64,000 nucleotides of DNA from Mixia osmundae IAM 14324 (lineage: Eukaryota > Basidiomycota > Mixiomycetes > Mixiales > Mixiaceae): positions 1-64,000 of the forward strand of contig NW_014575554.1 in the NCBI RefSeq assembly GCF_000708205.1, given 5' to 3'. Under the pieces are notes generated by a model that made no database searches, was not told where the DNA came from, and saw nothing but the letters and a program-made list of their open reading frames with translations. The stretch's first letter is position 1; the number at the start of each line of letters is the position of its first letter. Positions 55,348 to 64,000 of the stretch are shown in pieces. Made by a program: the position numbers and the translations under genes.

Positions 55348-56482
55348 ATGCATCAGACCGTCTGGTACTCCCGACAAGGCCCTACAGATGGCTTCTGGGG
55401 CCCTGTCACTGCAAGCATAGACTGGTGCGAAGAGAATTACGTCGTGTCGCATTACATTGCAGAATTCAGCAACACTCTGTCCAATCTATTCTTTGTCGGT
55501 CTGGCAGCCTTCTCCGTCATCATGGGCATGCGCGAGAAGCTCCCCTTGCGGTATTTGCTTTCCGCTGCTGGTATAGCGCTCGTCGGCTTCGGCTCATTCG
55601 CCTTCCACGGAACGCTTAAATATCAGACTCAGCTAGCCGACGAAATCCCGATGCTTTTCGCGAGCTCGCTTGTATGTCCAACTTCTGAGAGCCGTCCGAG
55701 GCTGACTGGGTTGTCGCCGTGTAGATGACATGTACGCCTTCATCAAGCTACACGCGACTTGCCCTCATGCCCGAGCAGACGTCGTCTTTGAGGATAGCAT
55801 AGAAGGTTCGAAGCCAAAGCTCGGCGTGTGGCTACCGATCCTCTGCTTCAGCTATCCGACGCTCATCACTATCGCATACTTGATCTATCCCAATCCAGGT
55901 CAGCTCGCTCCCTTTCAGTCGCAGAAGCACTGCTCACTGGCGCGAAAATGTTCAGTCCTGCATCAGATTGGCTATGCCTGCATACAGCTAAACACGACCG
56001 TCAGAGTGACGCAGATCCTGTACGTGATCTCTCGTAGCCCTGGAGTACTCCTAATCCTCTGTCCACCAGGCTGACGAAGCTCAAAGCTAATCAAAGACAA
56101 TTGAGTCTCAATCATGCCATCAGGCGAATGGAGCTCCTCGGCTCGGCGTCCTTTGTCGCCGGCTTTGTCATCTGGAATATGGACAACTTGCTCTGCGACT
56201 CTCTAACGGATGTCAAGCACGCCGTCGGCCAGCCCGTCTCAGGCATCCTGCTTGAGGGACACGCGTGGTGGCATATAGTATGTCATCGTGCAAAAGCTGG
56301 TACATCACTAATGGAGAGACGAACAGGGCACCGGCCTCGGCGTCTTTCTCATCAACGTATCGACTTCTTTGATGATGCTCCTGCTCAAAGATCCCAACAA
56401 TGCGGGCTACCAGCTTGAATATAAGCTCTTTGGCCTATTGCCCTACGTGGCACGTACGCAAGAACTCAAAAAGAGCCGATAG
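55348..56482 (+). CDS. Alkaline ceramidase (YPC1/YDC1/ACER type)
   Basis: Five exons, 55348-55675, 55725-55898, 55956-56019, 56070-56277 and 56327-56482, giving 309 aa. An ER/Golgi multi-pass hydrolase that cleaves ceramide or dihydroceramide to sphingoid base and fatty acid. Family motifs: GFWGPVTASIDWCEENYVVSHYIAEFSNTLSN (substrate and metal site), FGSFAFHGTLKYQTQLADEIPML, PNPVLHQIGYACIQL, FVIWNMDNLLCDSL and the HAWWHI motif of the metal site, then GTGLGVFLIN. Five introns were placed to keep these motifs whole. Two use GTC donors (GTCCAA, GTCAGC). Length fits fungal Ypc1/Ydc1 (about 310-320 aa). Confidence 0.9.
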
Positions 56483-56879
56483 ATGGGTGGCATTTGCCTC
56501 AGCGCAATGCAAATTGTTATCGCCGGAGTGCAGATTGACATCAGTCGGTTTTAGAGTCTCCGATTGATCACCTGACGACAATTCGCGCGAATCGCGCTCC
56601 ATTAATTGTGCCCTTTCTCCGCGAAGTCCTCAAAGTCCATGTCAGCGATATCGAACGATTTGAGGATGTCCTTCTCCGTGCGAATTACCATAGCTTTCGT
56701 TCAAACAATCTCCGAATCAATTGAGAGACAGGTTGGCGGCTCGTCTACTTTACAAAGCAGAGGCAGATGCGCTCTACCGTCCAATGCTTTGCTACTTGGA
56801 CGGGCCGCTCAACAAGTCTGCAGCCTGTCTTGTGAGATGACCGCCGGCGATTCTGTGTAGACGCATCGTTGGTCGATAC
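56483..56879. other. Intergenic, no supportable gene
   Basis: About 400 bp between the ceramidase and the GT31-like gene. No supported frame; a short plus ORF at 56606-56860 has no features. Confidence 0.45.
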
Positions 56880-58357
56880 ATGGCTCGGCCCTTCACACTG
56901 CCAAAGGTTCTGGCTCGCTTCGCAAGAATCCTCGTCCTGACCATTACGCTGGTATTGCTCGTGCTCATCTGTACCCAGCAACTGGTACCTCGTCATGTTC
57001 GAGAACCCTTTTACGATGTACAAGTCGTAGCACAGTATCGTGAACCGCCTGACGACCATTCGACCCCAGCCAATCGGAACGTAACGTGGCTTGTCGAGGC
57101 AGCGGCGAGCCGGAAAATCCATGTTATACCAATGATCTCAAGCTATCTACCATACCCTACCCGCACACCTGATATGGACAGCCTGGCGTTCGTCTTTGGC
57201 GCGAGAATAAGGCAAATTGACGACTGGCTACCCAACTGGCATACCTTGATGCGCGACCACCCTGGCGCGACTTGCACGATCGTCATTGTGAGCACGAGCG
57301 AACGACATGTAGACGACATGGTGCAGCGAATGCATGCCGTCCATCTAGACTGCAAGATTGAGCTGTCGACTCACCGCGATGTGCGCAGAGACTATGCTCT
57401 CGCTCCCTTGAGCGCACAACAGCATCACAAAGACAGCACTGGTCATTGGCCAGACTATGTCATCGTCTCGGATGAGTCAGTTTCGTACATGACTGGTAAG
57501 GACACCCTTGCTGACATGGAATCACCAGCGATACTGTTTATCTCGACATGCGGCAATATAGAAGGATGCTCAGCAGATATGATCCCTCTATACCTTACTT
57601 TATCGGTTCTGCATCCGATACGGCGCAACGCAGACACGTTGAAGGCGCTTTCGCATACGGAGGCGCAAGCATGATTATCACATCGGCTTTGCTGGGTTCG
57701 ATGCATGGCAATTACGAGCAGTGCCTCGAGGACCTCCCGAAGGAGGAATTTGGCGGCGGTGATCTCTATCTTGCGCTGTGCACTAGCCGAGCAATTGGTC
57801 TCCAGCCCCAACGGACTGCACACCGAGCAAGAGATATGACAGAGTTTTTCAATTTTCAGAGCGGCTTGCATCAGTGCGATTACACTGGCAATGGCGACGG
57901 CTTCTATCAGTCCGGAGAAAGGTTCCTTACTCTACATCACTTTCTTTCCAAGATATTCAGCAAACCATTCCCCGCTTTCATTGACCATCAGATATCCTTG
58001 CGATGCACTGTACTTGCAGCGCAACGTATCGGCGGTCAGAACCTGTATAAACGCTTCGTATTCGAGCAAGGAAGGCAGCTCTGGGTGCCGGGTCATTCTT
58101 TCACTCGCTACTCGCGACCAATAGCGCAAGAGGACTTTGCATTGATGGAGGTGACCATGAAGGAAGTGTATTTCCTGGAGCCGACCCGCCCTGGAATCAC
58201 GGAGGGCATCGATGCATCTGTCGAGGAGAATACAAAACAGACCTTTTATCTGTCTGCTACATCAGCACGAAGTCCCACATCAACTGTACTTGGGTACACG
58301 GCGAGCGACAATTCTACAATGACAATTTTGGTGCACCACGAAGCTGTCGATATTTAG
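56880..58357 (+). CDS. GT31-like (Fringe/C1GalT-type) type II membrane glycosyltransferase
   Basis: Two exons, 56880-57484 and 57562-58357, giving 466 aa. A basic N-tail and one membrane segment (RILVLTITLVLLVLIC) mark a Golgi type II protein. Core: IRQIDDWLPNWHTLM, PDYVIVSDES in the place of the usual acidic DxD-type site, MLSRYDPSIPYFIGSASDTAQRRH, and FAYGGASMIITSALLGSM. Then come CLEDLPKEEFGGGDLYLALC and a C-terminal FFNFQSGLHQCDYTGNGDGFYQ. YGGAS then GGGDLYL is the Fringe/C1GalT pattern of CAZy GT31. The join at 57484/57562 keeps frame and gives a 77-nt intron, longer than most here. The acidic motif SDES in place of DDD may affect metal binding. Donor unknown. Confidence 0.65.
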
Positions 58358-58642
58358 GACGCCCGCGTGACGCGACGCTCGCGGCTCAAAGCTCGTTGTC
58401 AAGCAGTATAAGCCATAGCATTGTGGAAAACGACCTGGACGGGTCCAATGCGGCTTGTTCGCATATCAACGTCGTATGCAATGGGGCGCCGTACGGCAAC
58501 GAAAGTGGAGAAAACACGTCATCTTCGTTCCTGTGCGCCAGATGGGCTGTATCGGGGCAATGTATTTTGAACATACATAAGGAAGAGGTCTCGACAAAGA
58601 TCTCGTTAAGACTAGAAGCTACGAGGAGAAAGCCAGAAGAGC

Positions 58643-60123
58643 TCATTCTTTCCACTTGTGCAATAACATCGCTGGTCATCACTTTGTCAGGTTTACTGCA
58701 CGCACGAAGAGCAAAACTCACGGGTAGGCGCGCACATGTCCAAATTTTCTCGCCATTCGCGATAAAATTCGTGAGCTGTTACGCCAGCCCAGTCGAACGT
58801 GGTGCCTGCTGAGCCCGCATGCTTGTAGATCGGCATGCTGAGACTGATGGTGCTGAGGTTAGCATATCGTGCGGCTGTGGGTATGAAGTACTCTGCAATG
58901 ACGAGCGTTCAGGCTGACTATGGCATGGACGCCACCATCTTACCTGTATAGCAGCTATGACCTGCCTGATACAGCGTCTTGAATGCCTCATGCAGTTGGC
59001 GAGTAGAGAAGCTGGCGTAGTTGTCAGCTGCTACATCTGGGCGAAGCACAAACTCTGCATACCCAAGCGTAATCCAGGCTTTCGACATGACGCTAGCATC
59101 AACAAAGCCGAGGCAATCCTCTGCACGTGGAGACACCCAACCGCCGCACAACAGGTCGTTGTCTTCGCCCATGAAGAGCATCAGGTTCGGTGGCTTGAGG
59201 GTATCCTCCCTTGGAACCCAGCTCTGCCATCGCGAGACGGCCAGACTGCTGTTCACCTTAGCAAAGAAATCTTGCCATGTGCCGAGGAGCCTAGTGTCTT
59301 CCTCGGCCCACCATACTTGATCGTACTGCTGCGATTGCTCGAGGTCTAGAAAGTAGTTCACCGCAATGTGGTTGGACCACATGACGTTGCGCCAATCTAT
59401 GTTGGGATATGGTGCAATCGCTGTCTCAAATGAGAATGGGATGACGCGAGATCGGAACTCTGACGAGACGCTGTTGAGGAATTCGGTCGTATTGACGTCG
59501 GGCGGAATATGAGGCACAAAGAAGACATCGACGCCAGCAACGGTCTCTGCCTCTGCAACGAGCGCCCGATAGCTCATCAGTCGGTCCTGTTGCATGGGCT
59601 CGTTGAAAGCGGAATGTGACATCCGCATCATGAAGGCTTGTGTTGCGCCTCTGTGCGGCGGTGGCGAGGAAGGCCTAACGTCTCGAGTGATATACGGTCG
59701 GTTGCGCTCCAGATAAGTCACACAATCCGTCGGTGCGTTGACGAGGGTATGCCAGTCTTGAGCCTTTTCATATTTGGCTTGCCATTGTACGCGATGGTCC
59801 GAATAAACCCGTCCGTAGCTCGATCCCCTCTGCAGATTGAGGTGCGAAGCCACTGTATCGTGTGCCGTCAGGCAAATTACTAACAGTACTGCCAGAAGGA
59901 CGGCCAGAAGCCAGGGCGTCGCTAGACCGCCTAGCTTGCGCCTGCGCGTCCAGTATATGAGCCAACTTTCAAGGGCCCTGTCGACTTCGAGAAGCGCGTC
60001 GCCGTCTTGACATGGTTGGATCTTCTCTTCCTTGTCGGTGTACACCGAATCGTCGTGGATCGATTCATATGTGCTGCTGTGCCACCCAAACCATGTACCG
60101 GGCCGCATATTGGCGAGGAGCAA
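58643..60123 (-). CDS. DUF3405-like glycosyltransferase-like membrane protein, copy A
   Basis: Three exons on minus, 60123-58944, 58892-58722 and 58671-58643, giving 459 aa. A cytosolic tail then a strong membrane segment (TPWLLAVLLAVLLVICLTA). Lumenal core: LMRM-type start FMMRMSHSAFNEPM, LMSYRALVAEAETVAGVDVFFVPHIPP, FRSRVIPFSFETAIAPYPNIDW, SNHIAVNYFLDLEQSQQYDQVWWAEEDTRLLGTW and CLGFVDASVMSKAWITLG. The VWWAEEDxRLLG motif and the preceding YRAL..EAE order match the fungal DUF3405 family, thought to be glycosyltransferases. The end is PMLLHKWKE. Intron positions CYT|E and PT|P are shared with copy B. The tail codes for many NxS/T sequons. Confidence 0.7.
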
Positions 60124-60648
60124 GGGCGGTTGCCTGACCGCGCTGACATTGTACGCGACGCAGTCACGAGGCTAGCCATGCAGTCTAGCAGAACGATGAG
60201 AAGATGTGTCCATAACGGGATGGATGGGTAATGATGGGGGCTTTCATATTACGCCTCGGAGCGGGCTGTGTGAATTCGATAAATTCTAATTGCGCGCGAT
60301 CCGCTAATTCGCGCTCAGCGGCTTTCTCTCTTTGCGATACCTCGCGGGCTGCGGACTTTTATCTCGCTTCAACCTCAGCTGACACGCTTTTCGGCTCATC
60401 TCTCCGATGTCTCTTGCCCTTGCCGCAGCCTCAAACGTTTTGATCGACTTATGCTCGAATCTTTCCTGGTGTCTATTACGGGACATGCACTCAAATGCTG
60501 TGTACCAATCATGCACATTCGGACTCAGCACCCTCATATCCCGTGATCGTGTCGCGTACAATGCCGGTACGCGTGCAACGCATGTTAGCAACATTGAGCG
60601 TGGTGCCCACTTTCCAAGCTGGCGAAACCCTGAGCATCGAAGGGAGCG
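60124..60648. promoter_or_regulatory. Divergent region between the DUF3405 paralogs
   Basis: About 525 bp between the starts of copies A and B. Frames on both strands exist but none is convincing. Likely promoters of both genes. Confidence 0.5.
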
Positions 60649-62238
60649 ATGGGCGCTTGGGCGAACGGCGCGAATCTGTCCAGCGAAGATGTGCATTCAT
60701 CGTCTGCGGACGAAGAGCTCAACTCGGACGCTTTTGATGCTTCCGTCTCAGTGGACTCGAACGAGAGCTTCAAAGAGCCGCTATGGCGGCTCAACTCATC
60801 CGTCAGACGACGCTCTGGCTTACTAAAGACGTTTATTGTCCTGTTTTGCCTCGGTGTCTGGGCTGTATCATTGGCCGTGTCGCTGCTCCAATCAGATCGG
60901 ATGACACGCCGCGTTTCTAGCTTCCTCACCGCCGCAGCTGACGGTCCGACAATGACGCCGAACACGCAACGTAATGCAAACGTCCGGCCAAATCTACTCA
61001 GTCACTGGCACAAGGCGCAAGACTGGCATCCGCTGGTCGGCAGCAACTCCGAATGCGCGATGTATCAGGAGCGCTACCGTCCATATACTACAGGCCATTG
61101 GGTGTCACCTTCGCCACCGCCCCACAAGGGCGTTACCATTGCTTTGCTGCTGCGCATGTCCCATACTGCTTTCCAAGAACCGATGCGCGCAGATCGACTG
61201 CTGAGCTATAGAGCTCTGATCGCTGAGGCCGAGGTAGACGCTGGCATAGATGTGTATTTCGTACCGCACGTGCCGGCCAATATCAGCATCGAATCCTTCA
61301 TGACTACAGTGCGTTCGGAGTTTCGCGAGTGCGTCAGTACCCTCGTCATCCGGCTTCGCTGACATGCAGCCAGTCGTACAATCCCCTTTTCGTTCGAGAC
61401 CGCGTCAGCGCCGTATCCCGATGTCGACTGGCAGAACGTCCTGGTGAGTGCCTCAAGTCACGGAATGCGCGCTCTGCTCAATCGTTAAATCCATGAAGCA
61501 TTCCAATCACATCGCTGTCGACTACTTCCTCGACCTCACGCAAGCCCAACAGTATGACGGAGTCTGGTGGGCGGAAGAGGATGTGAGGCTTCTTGGGTCT
61601 TGGAAGACATTCTTCGAAAATGTCAAGAGAAGTCTGGCCGTCTCCCGATGGCAGAGCTGGGTTGCAGAGGAGGAGACTCGAAAGCCACCCAATCTCATAC
61701 TGTTCATGGGTCAGGAAAGCAACCTCCTGCCGCCATGGGTTGAAGGTAGAGCCAGAGGCTGCCTGGCGTTCAGCCCGCCAGAGCATATCCTCAAAGCATG
61801 GATTACAATCGGGTCAGCAAGGCCTCTTGCACGCCTGCGTAGCTGACAAGTTGGACAGATACCTCACGCGAAAGCTCCATGAGACTTTCAAGGAGCTTTA
61901 TCGTTCTGGCATCAACTGCTACACGGGTGAGTGAGGAGTTCAGCAATTCGCAGGGCACGTGAGGTGACGATATCTATTCTCAGAGGAGTTTATCCCGACT
62001 GCTGCAAGGCACGCTAACCTCAGCACTATTAGCATTAGCATGCCGGTCTACAAGCGCGCGGATAGGCCCGAGACTACCTTTGACTGGGGTGGTCGAGCTG
62101 CTCCCGATTTCTACCGTGATTGGAGGGATTTAGACATATGTGTGCCAACACGTGAGTAACTCATGATCGCTGCACAAAGGATGTCTAACAATCCTTTCAA
62201 TATGGACAGCCATGTTGCTACATAAATGGAAAGTGTAG
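60649..62238 (+). CDS. DUF3405-like glycosyltransferase-like membrane protein, copy B
   Basis: Six exons: 60649-61328, 61374-61443, 61499-61812, 61859-61926, 61984-62151 and 62210-62238, giving 442 aa with the frame kept. It shares most of copy A's core: LLLRMSHTAFQEPM, LLSYRALIAEAEVDAGIDVYFVPHVPA, RTIPFSFETASAPYPDVDW, SNHIAVDYFLDLTQAQQYDGVWWAEEDVRLLGSW and PMLLHKWKV at the end. A membrane segment lies at LKTFIVLFCLGVWAVSLAVSLL. Copy B has three introns absent from copy A (61329-61373, 61444-61498 and 61813-61858). The last covers sequence homologous to coding DNA in copy A. Without splicing, that segment contains a stop and a 5-nt net deletion, so either it is a new intron or the gene is damaged there. 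Confidence 0.65.
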
Positions 62239-62529
62239 ACCGGCTGATGCAGCTTCCTTATGCCCGCGCATATCTGTCGTCTGCTCGACCAAGCTCGAGC
62301 AAATGACCGGTGCTATCGTGGAGAAAGCGTAGATTGGCCCGCAGCCGCGTCTGCCATGTCCCTTGATATTTGAATGATCTGATATCTAAATTAGGCATTC
62401 ACGGAAAATCCGTTAGTTCCCCATGTCACGCTTCTGATTCTCTCCGTCCGTGGCTATTGTCCAATGGCAATGTAGGGATCTTGGTCCAGCATGCTCCTTC
62501 GATACTTTCCTCAACTAGATTTCGTGGGC
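62239..62529. other. Intergenic before the transporter relic
   Basis: About 290 bp with no gene that I can support. Confidence 0.4.
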
Positions 62530-63990
62530 AATGTCATTAAGCCAAGGCACCACGAGCAATGATTCGATGTCCGAGGGCGATGACTTCGCGCGTGAAGCTC
62601 CGGACGTACTCATCTGCATCGAAGACTACATGAAGCCACTGGCCTACGCCAGTGCATCCCGCGCCAAGCAATCAGTTTTACGATGCCTTGGTCATCGATT
62701 TCATGACTTTTCTAATTCCGGCTCTTTACGGCACCTTGTCCAAGCTTTGGATCGCCAATCTTGACAATTCTAGGCTAGCGATCACAGATGCTTCCATATA
62801 TGCACAGACGGTGACAGAAATCATCAACGAAGGGTTGCCGCGGGCTTCGTGACTCGTCATTGGCAGCTTCGCCGGGAGATCGCTTTCTGAGAGGCTCGGT
62901 CTCGTGAGGACGCTCATCGCGTTTCAAGTTTTGCTGTGCCTGCTTCTATCGACTGCCCTGCTAGCGTCGTCTGATACGTTCGCGGCCGCATTTTTGCCAT
63001 AAGATATTTCAGTCGAGTCACTCGAGTATGTGCGCCTAGCCGCCTTTGCATCCTTATTCAATGCGACAACTGCTGCTCTTGCCGCGGCTACGCGAGCACG
63101 GCATTGCACGGACGCCCAATTCGTCATCGCACTTTGCACGACAATACTGAACTTGATCTGTGATCTCATACTGCTTTCTACCGTTCAGCCAATTCGGGTT
63201 CATCCCACAGTAAATACACAGCAGAAGAGGAGCTTGCGTGTAATGGCCTTGGCGCTGTTGCAGGTCTCATTTATCTCAAAATGACCCTCGACAGACTAGG
63301 CCAGCACACCCGGTCGAATATCAGCTGGCGGCATCTTCAGACACTCATCAAGGCTGGCTTATACTTCTTCATTCAATCCGCGATCCGCAATGCTCTCTAC
63401 CTCATCCAAGTACATGAAACCGTGAAGCTGGACAGTACTGCAGCAACAGCGTATGAAATCTTTGTCTCGATGAGAGAGGGTCTGGTCAATCCCGCATACA
63501 TCCGCATGGATTAGAAGGTGATCGATGCGCAGGTTGTGGTGCTGGTGCGAACGTTGGAAGTCGGCCATCGTTTCGGTCTTGTCGTGCAGCAAGCCTGCAT
63601 GCAGGCGCGAAACCGGCTAGCGTTGACCGAGATCGTGTACATCATGAGGCCCGTCGTGCTTCGTGTAAGCATCGCGTCCACGATCGAAGGCGCGCTCGCA
63701 CTGCTACTCTTATCCGGACTCGTCACGCATTATGCTCGCTGGATTTCGCAGTCGGAACAAGTCGCCGAGCAAGCCGCACGATTCTGGCGATCGATCGATT
63801 GGTGCTATGTCTCTAAATTGCACTCTCAACGATGCTCGCTACCGCATTGACTGCTACACGACCGGCGCATCATCTCGCGAGCAGTCTCATGTCAAAATTG
63901 CTTTATATCTTGCTATGAACAATCGCTCTCGCTGTAAGAGGTTTGTAAGCTCTTTTGACGTGTGGCCCCATTCAGGTGACTGATGTCCAC
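62530..63990 (+). pseudogene. Decayed MATE-like multi-pass transporter
   Basis: Conserved-looking hydrophobic protein pieces follow in order: FYDALVIDFMTFLIPALYGTLSKLWIAN, DNSRLAITDASIYAQTVTEIINEGLPRAS, a TGA at the expected Trp, LVIGSFAGRSLSERLGLVRTLIAF, a TAA after AAAFLP, DISVESLEYVRLAAFASLFNATTAALAAATRA, ALCTTILNLICDLILLST, a frame change, GLIYLKMTLDRLGQHT, LVNPAYIRMD, a TAG, VIDAQVVVLVRTLEVGHRFG and IMRPVVLRVSIASTIEGALALLLLSG. The order and the paired helices resemble a fungal MATE-type transporter family. At least three in-frame stops and at least one frame change indicate a broken gene, although some changes could be unrecognised introns. It runs close to the window end, so a downstream part may be missing. 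Confidence 0.5.
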
Positions 63991-64000
63991 GCTGGAGTCA

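Overview
The window is eukaryotic and fungal, most likely from a compact basidiomycete, possibly Pucciniomycotina-like; I cannot name the species. Genes are densely packed on both strands. They are split by short introns, mostly 41-77 nt, that could be placed by hand from frame, splice sites and family conservation. Many neighbours converge within 20-110 bp or diverge from short shared promoters. The gene set (chitin synthase, TOM40, PEX5, SFI1, GET4, VPS18, SPO71-like, GID/RMD5) is a fungal housekeeping set.

Region by region. 1-8.4 kb is a transposon island: a large transposase resembling the Kyakuja-Dileera-Zisupton (KDZ) group, facing an unknown companion gene. It holds 8 of the 10 ambiguous bases in the window. 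8.9-31.2 kb is housekeeping: ERV2-type sulfhydryl oxidase, SFI1, TOM40, a PHO80/PCL-like cyclin, PEX5, an odd zinc-finger protein, chitin synthase, a GH47 alpha-mannosidase, GET4 and VPS18. 31.4-41.7 kb holds two relatives of one nucleotide-diphospho-sugar transferase family, an uncharacterised type II membrane protein and a broken glycosyltransferase-like gene beside a second repeat patch (35.2-36.9 kb). 42.7-56.5 kb returns to housekeeping: a secreted protein, a SET methyltransferase, a divergent eS17/uS8 ribosomal pair, a pterin dehydratase, a makorin-like RING protein, a SPO71-like PH protein, CK2 beta, RMD5/GID2 and an alkaline ceramidase. 56.9-64 kb is again glycosylation-rich: a GT31-like gene, a divergent pair of DUF3405-like paralogs and a decayed MATE-like transporter.

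How the genes relate: two clusters of type II membrane glycosyltransferase-like genes (31-42 kb and 57-62 kb), with a flippase-like transporter relic at the edge, suggest a fast-evolving extracellular-glycan neighbourhood set among conserved genes. The two DUF3405 paralogs share two intron positions, but one carries three extra introns. One of those covers sequence that is still coding in the other copy. This looks like a very recent intron made from exon, and I rate it the most interesting single observation.
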